Assembly (NCBI GenBank): GCA_023374045.1
Contig: CM041776.1
Span: 277,163,039 to 277,227,038 of the forward strand
DNA from: Limonium bicolor
Lineage: Eukaryota > Streptophyta > Magnoliopsida > Caryophyllales > Plumbaginaceae
Length of the DNA stretch: 64,000 nt
Reading direction: 5' to 3'
Below are positions 45,595 to 58,062 of this stretch, piece after piece. Numbering within the stretch: the first letter of the stretch is position 1; the number at the start of each line of letters is the position of its first letter. A program made the translations under genes and the position numbers. The notes below the pieces were generated by a model that saw only the letters and a list, made by a program, of their open reading frames with translations, was not told where the DNA came from and searched no databases.

Positions 45595-48500
45595 ATGAGT
45601 TGCATATCTTATAACTGTCGGGGTTTGGGTCGACCCCAGGCAGTTTCTTGGGTTTCGGGGTTATTGAAAAAACACAAACCTGAGATTATGTTCTTGATGA
45701 AGACCCACAGATCTTCCTCTGAGATGGATCTGATTTTTGGTAAATGGGGCATGTATAATGGAATCAGTGTTGCTAGTAAGGGGAGAAGTTGTGGTCTTGC
45801 ATTATTGTGAAAGAAGGAGGTGCTCTTATCTTTGGTCAATTCCTCTCCTCAACACATTGTAGTGAAAGTCTCTCTCCCAGGTATGAATATTTTTCATTTC
45901 ACGGGGTTTTATGGGTGGGCTAATTGGAGTTTAAAATACTTGTCATGGAAACTTCTTTTAGCCCTTAGACAACAAGTCAATATTCCTTGGGTTATTGCAG
46001 GAGATTTTAATCAGATTATGTTTGAAAAAGAAAAAGAAGGGGGTAGAATTAGGAGGGATATCCATATGGCCCCTTTAGGAATGCTGTTCGGGATGCTGGG
46101 CTAATAGATATGAGTTTCATAGGATCCCCATTCACCTACACTAACTGCCAACCTGAACCCTACCTATCAGTTAGTAGATTAGATAGAGTTTTTATCTCCT
46201 CAGATGCCCAAAACCTCTTTCCAACTCTCTCTATTCAACACCTACCTAGGGAACATTCAGACCATTGCCCCCTACTTATTAAATTCCTAGGATCTCACAC
46301 AAAACCTGGGAGTTTATTTAGATTTGAGGATATGTGGTTAATGGAGGATAGGTGTAAGGAAATAGTAGTAGATTGTTGGAGTCCCAATAACCACAATCTT
46401 TTGGATAACATTAGCACCTGTAGACACAAATTACAAGCTTGGAATGGCTGGAATATTCATAAGGTGAGAAACAAAATAAAAAGCAAAACCAAGGAGCTCC
46501 ACAAAATTTCTTTAGTTGGTCAAATAGTAGGGAGCATCTTGAATAGGAAAAGATTACTTTAGGAGATTGAGCTTCTCCAATATAAAGAAGAACTCTGGTG
46601 AAAACAGAGAGCTAGAGATAAATGGTTGAAAGAAGGAGACAAAAACTCAACCTTTTTCCACTCCAAAGCCTCAGCCAACAGAAAGAAAAACACTATTTTT
46701 GGGTTGGAACAAGACAATGGTAGCATGGTTTTCTCTTGGGAGGAACTAGATAGGACTGCTAGATCCCACTTTCAAAATCTTTTTAAAGCTACAAACATAG
46801 ACAATCTTGAACCCTTCTGTAACCTGGTGGGTAACATTCTCAATGATGACCACAAAACTGCCTTGGCCTTAGAATATAATCAAGCTGAAATCCTCCTAGC
46901 TGTCAAAAGATTAGGCTATTATAAAGCACCTGGACTAGATGGTTTCAACGACAAGTTCTACAAGCACTTCTGGAGCATTATTGGGAACCAAATCACCTAG
47001 CTAGCTTTGAACATCCTCAATGGGCACCCAATTCCGCCCTCCCTCAATGACTATTATATTGCTCTCATTCCAAAATCCCTGGTGCTTCTCATCTGAATAA
47101 CTTCAGACCCATTGCCCTTTGTAACTTCACCTATAAAATCATCACAAAAATTCTAGCCAACAGATTGCAAAATATTCTCCCTGAGATCATCTCTGAAAAC
47201 CAATCAGGCTTTGTCAAGAAAAGACTCATTACTGATAATGTTATCCTTGCAAGGGAGTTATATCATAGAATTGCCAAAACCCAAGCCACAAAAAATCCCA
47301 TGTTCGCGTGTAAGATAGACCTGAGCAAAGCCTATGACAGATTAGAATGGCCCTTTATTAATGATATGCTAAAAGCTATGGGATTCCCTGATTACTGGAG
47401 AGTACCGGTCATGAATTGTATTTCCTCAGTCAAAGATGGTACCCCAGGAAAACCCTTCCCCCAACAAAGGGGTATCCGCCAAGGAGATCCCCTTTCCCCT
47501 TTTATCTTCATTCTTGCCCAAGAAGCCCTATCCAGATCCCTTAACCAAGCAATGTCAGATTAGCTATACCATGGTATCAGTATCAACAATGCCACCCCTC
47601 CCATCTCACATCTCTCCTTTGCAGATGATATGATCCTTTATGGTATAGCAACCCCTCAGAATGTGAATTACCTAGCTAATCTTTTGACCAACTTCCTGAA
47701 AGCCTCTGGTCACGAAATAAATCACCAAAAATCTGAGATTATCTTTAGCAAGAAAGTTAGATCAGAGGCAAAAAACCTAAATGGCAACTTCTCTGAATGT
47801 TCAAGTGGTCACCCACTTCAAAAAATACCTTGGCCTTCCCACTAAGATAGGTAGAAACAAGAATGAGACCTTTGGGTACATTCTGGATGCTATTAGAAAA
47901 AGAATACACAACTGGAGCAGACCTATGGCCCAAGCTGCTAGAGCAGTTCTCACTTCCAGTGTGCTCATGTCAATCCCCACTCTCACTATGTCCATCCTCA
48001 AGATCCCAAACCACATTACCAAAAAAATAGACTCGATGATAGCCTTTTTCTGGTGGGCAGGCAACTCAACAAAAAGACCCTTGTACTGGACCAAATGGGA
48101 ACAGATTTGTAACAGAAAAGAAAATGGAGGGCTAGGAATCAGATTCTCCAAGGATTTTAATCAAGCCCTTCTAGCCAAACAAATATGGAATCTTATCAAA
48201 CACCCAAATACCTTAGTAGCCAGAACCCTCAAAGCTATTTATTTTCCCTCTACTTCAATCCTAAAAGTGAACCCCTCCAGTAAAGACAACCCCATTTGGA
48301 AATCTATCTTGTCTAGCATGCACCTAATCAGAGCTGGTCTTAGGAAGGAGGTGGGTAATGGCAACGATACTGATATTTGGAATTCTCCTTGGTTACCTAG
48401 AGATGGAAACTTCAAGGTTATATCCCCCACTGGGAATAGAAGGAACAATATGAAAGTTAGAAACCTCGTGAATCAGGATGGTCAGACCTGGAACATGGAG

Positions 48501-49554
48501 AAGATCAACAGAATTTTCCTTGATATTGATAGCACTGATATTCTGAAAATCAAATTCAACTACCAGAAGGAAGATGATTGGATTTGGCACTCTTAAAAAA
48601 ACAAAGAGTACTTAGTGAGACAAGGTTACATGTTGTTGCAAGATAATAAACAGCTGACCAACAACTCCAACACCAACCGAGGCCCTTGGGAAATCATCTC
48701 TGGGATCTCTGATAAACAGTCCCCTCCGAGAGTTAAACTCCTTTGTTGAAAGTTTCTCAACCATCAACTTCCTTGCATGACTAATATTGCCAAAAAGAAT
48801 ATGGGGAAAAGGAAAATGCCATTTCTGCGGAGATGTCGATACAGAAACCCATGCTATTTTCCTCTACTGGACTAGTAGACAATTCTGGGACAATCTGGTG
48901 AGTTTGGAAGACATCCTCGGATATAGAAGAGGAGCTATTCAGGATTGGTTAATCCATAAAGCTCAAAGCTGGTCCACCAGAAAAATCTCTATGGTAGCCA
49001 ATAACATTTGGGCTATATACGATGGGAAAAACAAAGCAAAGCACAATTCTGATTTAGCAGTTATAAGTTGTATTGAATCCAACTTAGCCTTTACTGCCAT
49101 GTATCAATCTAAAATGTTGAGTAATGTCCAACAGAATATGAGTGATGCTCCTATTATGTTATTACAAGATGAAATTTTACTTGTAACATCCTACTACAGG
49201 AAGAAAGGAGTCACGACAATCACAGGAGGGATTCTCATTGATCATGTACACAAGCCGAGAGTGACCTACAACATCCAGACCTCCAAGGAGAAGCAAGATT
49301 ATGACATGGAGATGCAAGCAGTTACTAAGGGAGTTAAATTGGCATCAGAAGAAGGATTCTCCAAGATCCACATCCTCATCAACCACCATCAAACCAACAA
49401 AGTCTGCAATGATGTTCTCAGCAACAACCGAGAGAGATGTAGACAACTCCAGGAGTTAGCAATCGGATTCAGAAGCATGTCCCATATTAAGTTCGATAAT
49501 TGTAATTCAGAGTTTAAACAATTTCTTGCTTTTTTTAATTATCAAAATATTTAA
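45595..49554 (+). pseudogene. LINE ORF2: endonuclease, reverse transcriptase, zf-RVT, RNase H
   Basis: ORF2 starts MSCISYNCRGLGRPQAVSWV (apurinic-endonuclease-like), with GDFNQIMFEKE near 46000 and SDHCPLLIKF near 46255 as endonuclease motifs. RT parts: GYYKAPGLDGFNDKFYK (46915), ENQSGFVKKRLITDN (47190), CKIDLSKAYDRLEW (47310), QRGIRQGDPLSPFIF (47465) and the catalytic FADDMILYG at 47617. Thumb region: FWWAGNST...WTKWEQIC. zf-RVT: CHFCGDVDTETHAIFLYW at about 48810. A degenerate RNase H domain ends at 49554. Breaks lie near 45810, 46104, 46560, 47000, 47560, 47845 and 48596. Confidence 0.9.
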
Positions 49555-49725
49555 TCCATTGTTAGAATGGAAGATTTAGAAAAGGGAGAAGATCCCTCTA
49601 GCTGTTTCTCAGACCTGTGCCCTGAATTTATTGTGCTCTAAGACTAATAGCGGTAATATGCGTACTCTTGGTATTATATATATAGCACGACAATTTCACT
49701 AAAAAAAAAGTAGAAACAGCGCGTA

Positions 49726-51049
49726 GTACCTCAGGCCATATGATTCTTTTATTCTCATCGACAATGACCTCTTGAAAGTTTCTAACCGTGAATTTCTTTA
49801 CACGCTTATAGTGCTATCAAACTTTTGTATAAAGGTGACAGGACATATCACCAAGCAACATTTCCCCATTGGTGATGTGGCTGCATCCTGTTATTGGTCT
49901 ATCAATATGAGGTTGCAGCTTATTATTGGCCAGATATTGATTATAATGAAAAATAAACATATATAAACTTTTTGAAAGCACTTTGTATTTAAAAAACAAA
50001 AGCACTTTGAATCGATTGGCACTATGTTTTGCAATCAGTATTCTATATGTAATAGGGTTGTCAATTCATTTGTTTTATTAAATAACTCCGGTACTTTTGC
50101 GGACTTGATCCCTTTATACACAATCTGAGCATAAAGTATCTAAAAAGCAAAACAAAGTGACTGTCAAAATGGAGTAAGTATGATGATGAGTGCCTAAACT
50201 ATGCCAAATGGATCTCGAGGTGCTAGCTATTTTACACTTGTGTTTAATGGTTTTTTTGCATGATGATTACTTCTTGTTTGGCAATAGCATGTGGAATAAA
50301 ATTTACGGGATAGGGCCAAACATGTAGAATGATCCTGGGAATTTTTCTTCTTTTCTTCCTCATTCCATTTCCTGGTTTTATTTTGATTCGTTAGACGATC
50401 CAAACACCCCCTTAGATGCTAAAACAAAAACTGAAAACCGAAATTTTTTGTGACTGATTTTAGTAGTGAATATTTGGAACTCTCATTATTGGGCCTAAAA
50501 AGCCCAGACCTTGGTCCTGAGAGAGTGCTGTGTAAAATTAAAGACCAAAATAAGTACATCCTACAGGCCCATAGTCACCTGTGCAGTACATAGGGTTCGG
50601 ATATATCTTGTTGGGTCTTCTGGGTTTCCCTTTATTATAGAGCTATATTATTGCCGGTTACCAAAACATCAAAACTGTATTACTCATTTTGCCAGGATTC
50701 GGATAAACTGGAAGTGCTGGAGAAAACTGAAACTGATGAAAACCATACAATTTCCAAGTTCGAGGCCGTACGCAAATTAGCTTAAAAAAGGGTAGGGAGA
50801 TGAATCATGGAACTGACATGCTACCTAGCTATTGCTGCAAGTGGAGTTCTGTCCAATTTAGAAAATCATGCAGGTAAAAAGTACGAAGTACAAGAAAACA
50901 ATTACCCAAAACTTATTCAGTAGTACCTAGTAAACTACTACTACAATTGATTAAGCTTCGCATACAAACAAGAAAACATGCATCAGCATCATGACCATAT
51001 AGTATTATAGTAATTTATAAAGAACAACACGATTGAAAAGAAAGAAAAA
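49726..51049. other. Flank of LINE; possible short exon on minus strand, then intergenic
   Basis: Minus strand 49815-49733 reads KRVKKFTVRNFQEVIVDENK then RIIWPE, ending at a GT donor. This may be an upstream exon of the MULE-region gene split by the LINE. From 49860 to 51049 I see no gene. Confidence 0.3.
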
Positions 51050-51441
51050 GGGAAAATTCACGAGATACCCCTGTTTTCTTTCGTAATTCACAATATACCC
51101 CTGTGATTTTAGTAATTTAACTTTAAACATGTTTAAATGTTGTCCAAAATTGATGAAACTTTACATGGACGATGCTAAAGTGTTATATTTTGGTCCAATA
51201 TTAAATTTGAAGTTTTTTAAACTCACATGTGACCTGTGGGACCCAAAGAACAGTCACATATTCATTGGGTCCCACAGGTCACATGTGAGCTTAAAAAGTT
51301 TCAAATTTGATATTGGACCAAAATATAATACTTTAGCATCGTCCATGTAAAGTTTCATCAATTTAAGCATGTTTAAAGTTGAATTACGAAAATCACAGGA
51401 GTATATTGTGAATTACGAAAGAAAACAACGTGAATTTTCCC
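51050..51441. mobile_element. Foldback MITE, 392 bp, arms ~185 bp
   Basis: The left end GGGAAAATTCACG and the right end, complement GGGAAAATTCACG, begin arms that pair over almost the whole element, meeting around 51240 (CTGTGGGACCCA / TGGGTCCCACAG). There is no coding capacity. The flank AAGAAAAA occurs on both sides and could be an 8 bp target-site duplication (hAT or Mutator-like), but it is low complexity. Half a copy of the family is at 10620-10779. Confidence 0.85.
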
Positions 51442-53584
51442 AAGAAAAAAAAAACCTTGCATCTCGAAAATGAACTTTCCATCTCATATACAGAGAGCGA
51501 AACACGATTCTGCATGCATTAAATGATTCTGTGCGCATTGGAGTTCTCGTTTTAGTTTTCGGCCTCTTTTTAGGTAGGTCGAAAGAAGATGTCTGTTTGT
51601 TTTCCACCTCGATCTCTCCGTTTGTAAACCATATACTACTACTATAGTATAATACGGACAAATATTCAAATTTCCCCTACAAATTTATAACACTATGAAG
51701 CCTTAAATGAGTAGGCTAGCTAGGCTACAACTGTGCTAATCTTGATTACTACTATTATGTTCTTCCTAAATCTTAGGGTTTCGCGACACATTAAATGCAC
51801 ATACAGTGAGTCTGATCTATCTCTTTGATTTGTTTATGATATCTCTTTCTTAGTACAAGCTGGACGAAACAACAATCAGAAGAACAGTTATTAATACATC
51901 GCTCTTAATGTACTATTTGAAGCTTTAATTTATTCTGGCGATCGATAAGCTTTTATATTCACTTTATGCAAACACTATTGGTCTAATGAATAATTTTAGC
52001 AAGTAATTACATTCACTAACTCATATATAAACTCGCTTCAAATAGTAATTAACACACATTAATATGGAGATGTTACCCAGTACACGCAAACTATAACGGT
52101 GGTCATACGAGGAATCATTTACTCTCTTCATTTGTGTAGATTTTCTTATGGAGAGGTTAAATTGGATCAAATTAGATGTATAATGTTACATTTGTTGTCT
52201 TTATCATGAATTGTATATATATTTCTCTTTTCTAGCGCAAATAAAATACTAATCATCTTAAAATATTCCTAATAAAATATAAAAAGCCTAAATAAACAGA
52301 TAATCGAATTTACAATCAACTAAAAAGAAGTAAATTCAACATTCAGTGATTATTTAGTGTTAATGATTGCAGTTTCATAGTTATTGTTTCAGGGTGTTTT
52401 GTTTAATTAGTTGTAATAATAAGCTATTGATGGTTCCAATTGCGTTGTAGATGACTCATAAATCAGTTGCATAAGCTGCTGTCTTAGGAGTGGACATTGA
52501 CCTTTATAGTCAATACAATACATAATTAGTTGATCTTAATAAGTTGGGCGAGACTTATAAGTTAACTTGAATGGCTCCACTAAATGATCGAACTACCAAT
52601 TAATGCATCTTGTTCAATATGTTTTGAAATCCAGCAACCACAAAACGCTGAAAACGTAAAAATTTTTAAGGATTAATTGTGAAATACACAGAGGATGTTA
52701 CTCACGAATCCTGATCTATTAGACTACCGCTCATTGGTTAACTTGGTTTCTTGAACAGTTGAAAGAGAGTGCACAGCTTGGGTTCAGCCGTTCTGTGGTT
52801 GTAAAGGAATGTCCGTACAATTTAGGGCAACAAGACATAAGCAGATGCAAACCATATGCAAGGACAAGGAGTAATTAATAAAAACTTAATTAAGGGAATG
52901 CATGAAATGAGAGGGTCGCTGTAGCATGGCAGGCCTTAATTAATGCTAATGTTACATCTTAACAGCTGCGTTAAGAAAGAATATACACACTGTTATAAGT
53001 TTGGAAGTGCATGTGTTATATAATTGACTACTTGAAATCCCTGCTCTTACATTTTGGTCGGGATTTGCTTAGAATAAAAAAAGTACGGTGAAATGAGCAC
53101 TTATGCACGTAAGGTCCATATGCACGCTCGATCAGAATCTATAGAAAAAAGGAATCTATATAAGTAGTATTATACAAGACGGCAATCAGATGATGAACAT
53201 AGATTCTTTTGGTCGAATAAGAATCAAAGCTGAGAGATCAGAGGCCAAAATTTAATGCCTGCTGCTGCTATAGACAAATGCTCTAAGTTATCACATAATT
53301 GTGCTCGCCTCTTATATACCTTTGTTGTTGCTTAATTAGGATAATTACTAATTGCATGAATATTGCTCCTTTTCCATACCCTGTATGCATCTATTTTGAA
53401 CAAGAAGAAAACATGCTTAAAAAGAACCCACGAATAATATTTAAAGGTTGTATGTCGACGCGGCGGTCTACTGTTTCTTTCCTTTCTTGGCCTATTTTGA
53501 TATTTATTTCTATATAGGATATTTTAACCAATTAATAGTTATTTAGATTGACAAAAATAGAAATAATATATGGTTTTAGTTGAG
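51442..53584. other. Intergenic AT-rich DNA, no gene seen
   Basis: No frame, RNA gene or repeat could be supported in these 2.1 kb. Short frames present lack any recognisable motif. Confidence 0.5.
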
Positions 53585-55520
53585 ATATCACAAATATTCT
53601 TTTTGCTGATGATTGTATGCTGTTTGGATCCGCCAATCACCAGAATGCTCAAGGTTTTTCTGATATCTTACAGGACTTCAAAGATGCTTTAGGTCAATGT
53701 ATTAATACAACTAAATCCAGTATTGTTTTCTCTGCCTGTTAGAAATGATATTGCTTCTATTTTTGAGGTCAGACATGTAAATGATTTTGGAATGTATCAT
53801 GGGGTTTCCAAGTTATGTAGGGAGAGATCGAAGACGAGTCTTTTCCTATATTCGTGAGCGGATTCTTTCTTGTATTCAGAGTTGGACTAAGATTGTTTCT
53901 CAGGCAGGACGAAGCAATTTGATCAAAAATGTGCTCCAGGCTATTCCTTTGCATGTCATGAGTGTTATGCGTTTGCCTCATCATTTGATTCATGACATTA
54001 CTCAAGCTATAGCTCGATTTTGGTGGGGAAGTACATCAAGGCGTTCCTCTATTCACTGAAGGAAATGACAAGGTATGTTCAGTAGCCTTAAGGATGGTGG
54101 TTTAGGATTTTGTGACCTGTTATCCTTTAATCATGCGCTTTTAGCAAAGCAAGGACGGAGAATTCTTTCTCAATCCGAATCTCTTATGTTTCGTGTTTTG
54201 AAATGTCATTATTTTCCCGATAATGATATCTTACAAGCTAGGGTTGGATCCCGTCCTAGTCCCATATGGAGGGCTATATATAATTATTTAAATCTTTTAC
54301 AAACTAGGCTCTGTAAGGCCATTGGTGATGGACGGTCCACTCTTATTTCTGATCGATGGCTACACCTTAAGCCTGGAGGGGTTCATTTTATGCATCGTCT
54401 CCCTGAGTATGTCTGGAAGAATGGTCATGTTGAATGGCTTATCAATCCTGAGTCAGGGACGTGGAGAGAGGATATTATTCGAATATGGTTTCCTCCGCAA
54501 GATGTTTCATATATTTTATCTACCCCGGTCTCCCCTCCATCTCCTGATGGCTGGTGTTGGAAATCAACGAAATCTGGAGTTCAGTGTCAAATCTGCTTAC
54601 TACATGGATTCGCAGCGTCAAACTACTGTATCTTCTGGTTCGTCCAGTGAAAATAAAGCCGAGAAAGCTTTTTCCAGACTATGGAAAACTGATCTCCCAC
54701 GACGTATTAAGTTCTTTACTTGGCGAATTCTTCATGGGTATCTTCCTCTGAAAACGGTATTCTCTTCTCGATGGAAAAACACTTGATATTTCTTGCTATT
54801 GTGGTGCAAATGACACTTTTGTTCATGTTTTTTTTTATCATTGCCCCGAGGTTCGTCCTTTATGGAATCAAACCTCGCTTCCTATTCCGGACACTATGGT
54901 TAGTAATGATGGATTTCTTGATTGGGTTGTCCGTCTATTACTTTCTATTGAACCTGCTCACATTACTACCCTAATTATCCACTTGTGGAAAATCTAGTTT
55001 GCTCGATGTCTAGTTATTCATGACCGAGCAAGGAATATTGCGTGGGGTATCTTTCAAGCCGACAACTATCTTTCCGTTGCTTGGCACCCTAAAAATAAGA
55101 TGGAAGTTCTAAAACCTAACTTGGAAGATTTACCGTTGCATTATATTAGGATTTAATTTCACTGATGGCAGTTATGATGACGAAGGACGTTTTGGGCTTG
55201 GAGTAGTTTGTAAAGACACTTCTGGCAAAGTTCAAGCTGCTGCAATGAAGGTTGGTGCTAATATTGTCCATCCTCATATAGCTGAAGCTCGAGCTCTTCT
55301 CCAGGGAGTTAAAAGTGCTGCAAAGTTTAATTATAGTCATATTATCATGCTTTCAGATAGTAAGTCGTTGGTCAAGTTTTTTCATAATATAGATTCTATT
55401 AGTTATGAAGTTCGATGTTTGTTGAAGGAAGTTCGTAGTTTTACATTATCTTCTTTTGTTGATGTAAAGTGGGATTATATCCCACGAGCTTATAATATAG
55501 GTGCTCATATGTTAGCTAAT
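53585..55520 (+). mobile_element. 5'-truncated LINE (second family), interrupted by LTR element
   Basis: The sequence begins inside reverse transcriptase at the catalytic block (NILFADDCMLFG, about 53592). It continues with MGFPSYVGRDRRRVFSYI, ARFWWGSTSRRSSIH and GGLGFCDLLSFNHALLAKQG. A zf-RVT region (CYCGANDTFVHVFFYHC) is near 54800, and the RNase H domain (DGSYDDEGRFGLGVV; AEARALLQGV; IMLSDSKSLV; RAYNIGAHMLAN) spans 55160-55520. Several frame breaks are present. The last codons are cut by the Athila-like LTR at 55521. The missing C-terminus does not reappear beyond 62091. Confidence 0.87.
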
Positions 55521-57012
55521 TGATAAGCCTCAAACTTATCATATTTTAGAAGTTAGAATTATAGGAATATTAATTAAAATAAGGATAAAATAGCTAGTTT
55601 TTGATATTATCTTGCTTACAAAGTTCATTATATAAATTCGGACTTATGTTTGGTATGTTTTCATGTTAGAAATAAATCTCTAATCAAAGGATGAAGTTTT
55701 TCCGGGCACGATGCCGGAAGTCAAATTCACGGCATGAGTATGGAGCAGCACAGAGGATTTGCCGGATGCTGTGTCGGGCATCCCTAGCCGGCACAAGCGG
55801 AAAAGTCATCCCGGATCACCAAAATTTAGCAGTTAATTACCGTTAACAAAGTAGCCGATGTTGGGTGTGGTGCCAGACATCCATGTCTGACACAAGCATA
55901 TTTTCACTGATTTGGTGGTTTAATTGGCCGTTTAAAACCAAGTAATGCCGGGTATCCCTATCCGGCATGACTTCTGGCACATGTGAAAATTGAAGTCTAC
56001 AAATAGGCCGAAGGTCTGCAGCACCAGGGTCTTCAACATTCTATATTCACGACTCGTATTCTGCAAACCACCGTGCCACTTATACCAAGGAATTCTACGC
56101 ATCCAACCTACGAGAAGAAGATTTCCATTGGGTTTGAAGGGATTCTCGCTAAGTTAATCCCCTTTTCCTCTTTGTATTCTTCTTGTATTTGTATGGATGG
56201 TTGAGTAGGATCTCTTGTTGTCCTTGGTTAGGGATGAATCTTCCTTGTAAACAGATATGATCATTCAATATATTTGCAAGCATTAATTAAGATTTTGGTC
56301 TTTAGGCAAAGTTGAATAGTGTTGGCCACTTATTCTCTTCATTCAAAGTTCTACTTTTGTTAATCAAACAAGAGTATAATAGGTTGTGAAAATCTTAGTG
56401 ATCTTTACCATTGTCTACTACAAATTAGGAGATGATACTTAAGATTAGGAAAAAACCCTTGAAGTCCCCATCGTCTTGTTCGTTTATTGGCATAACATTT
56501 GCTGGATTCGATAATGGATTGTGAGTTTCCTAATTCGAATCCAAAACTGGAAAAAGTATTGACATTTTTGTCTTACCGGGTGTACTGCCGGGTTTTCGAT
56601 GTCCGGCGCATCCAACGTCTTTGAATGTGCCGTGCGTTCGCGTCCGGCATGACGTCCGGCGCGTCCATGTGTTTGGTTAATTCGAGACTTGTTAACTAAA
56701 TTTTGTGATCATATTCTCAATTAGGTTGATTATAATCCCGAACCTAGGATAATTCATTGTAAATCCTATTTAGTTAGATTATAAGATAGTCATTTTAATG
56801 GGAATTAGTGTTCCTTTTCCCCCCTTTGTTAGAACTAGGCAATTATTAAGGATTATGACTGATTTTCTATTAAGTCCATTGGGTTCGATACTCTTGGTCG
56901 TAATTTACTTACACTATACTCCGACCGGGATTTTTGCTACCCGTATTAGAGTTAGTAGGATTCTTTTATTTGTTTTTGTATATAATTTTCCCTACTAAAA
57001 TATCTGTTAGCA
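55521..57012 (+). repeat. 5' LTR, 1492 bp
   Basis: TGATAAGCC...CTGTTAGCA, a few percent different from 60610-62091, mostly by substitutions. It has a TACAAATAGGCCGAAGG promoter-like segment near 56000 (TATAAATAGG in the 3' copy) and many CCGGCAC/CCGGCAT motifs. Confidence 0.9.
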
Positions 57013-57015
57013 AAA

Positions 57016-57033
57016 TGGCGCCGTTGCCGGGGA
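57016..57033 (+). other. Primer-binding site for tRNA-Asp
   Basis: TGGCGCCGTTGCCGGGGA, identical to the site at 24422, three bases (AAA) after the LTR end. Confidence 0.93.
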
Positions 57034-57255
57034 CTTGTAATTAGTCCAAGTCCTAAAATTGGTGATTGCCCTATTCTTTATTCTTTGATTTGTTCATTCT
57101 TTTCTGTATTAGTTTATATATGTCGTGCATGATGCCGGATGCTGTAATCCGGCATATTCGGAGGAAGTCCGACGCCGGGAATAATACTCCCGACATGACG
57201 TCTGGCATGCTCTTAACTTTGTTTTTATTTTTTTGTAAATCTTCAGATTTATATA

Positions 57256-57493
57256 CTCCCTCTGTTCTGAATTGACCGTCCTGTTTACTATTTGGACATG
57301 TCGTTTGACTTCAATTTTTAACATATAAGATAAATTAATTTTGAAAATTTAAGTTTTGCATATGATTCCTTACATGATAAACTATATGTTACAAAATTTA
57401 GTTTTATAAAATTATTTTATCTTATATGCTTAATATTGAAGTGGAAAAGCGTGCCATAAAGTAAACAGGACGGTCAATTCAGGACGGAGGGAG
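57256..57493. mobile_element. Stowaway-like MITE, 238 bp
   Basis: The left end CTCCCTCTGTTCTGAATTGA and the right end, complement CTCCCTCCGTCCTGAATTGA, match closely and continue as ACCGTCCTGTTTACT. TA flanks both sides. The element lies in the leader of the pol-less Athila-like element and so inserted after it. Confidence 0.92.
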
Positions 57494-58062
57494 TACATAA
57501 TTTGTTTTTTTTCTTATACCATTTTTTTATTTTTCTTTATTCTTTGTTAAAAATATTATAATGTCTTGTTTTGATCCTCCTATATTTATTTGGATACATA
57601 ATCTCACTCGATTGTGAACTTTGTATTCAGGCTGCTTACAAAATGTGGGTGGCTGAATGGCAAAGTGGGGATTCATTTCTCTTTTATTTTTTACACATTT
57701 ACATAGTTAACGCATTGGAACCCCGCATAGGAGTTGAGATATTTATAAAATGAAGGAGAATGAATCCAGCCCTCACTTTTCATCGCCTTAGAACCCAAGC
57801 ACGCATGAGAGTTATACTAGTAGAGGAACTTAGGAGGAGATTCCCTCACTTTGGTGTATTCACTAGTAGATATTAGGTGGTGTGGGTTGGAGTTATATTT
57901 TAAATATTATGTAATATGATGTATAAGTTGGATATCAAACAATGCTTATACCTATGTTCTGAATAAAATTTATATATTTTTAAATAAGATTTATGTTTAT
58001 GATCCGTATTAAATAAAATGTTCACTTGTGATATCTCTTAGGTATTCGCTCCTCTAAAGTGA

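Larger units (their letters stand above)
43364..49710 (+). mobile_element. Full-length L1-type LINE, 6.35 kb
   Basis: A plant non-LTR retrotransposon with ORF1 (DUF4283-like plus zinc knuckle) and ORF2 (endonuclease, reverse transcriptase, zf-RVT, RNase H). It ends in an A-run at 49701-49709 and is bounded by a 15 bp target-site duplication. This supports full length, unusual because most LINE copies are 5' truncated. Both ORFs carry several stops and breaks, so the copy is dead. It lies upstream of the MULE transposase's first visible exon. Confidence 0.85.
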
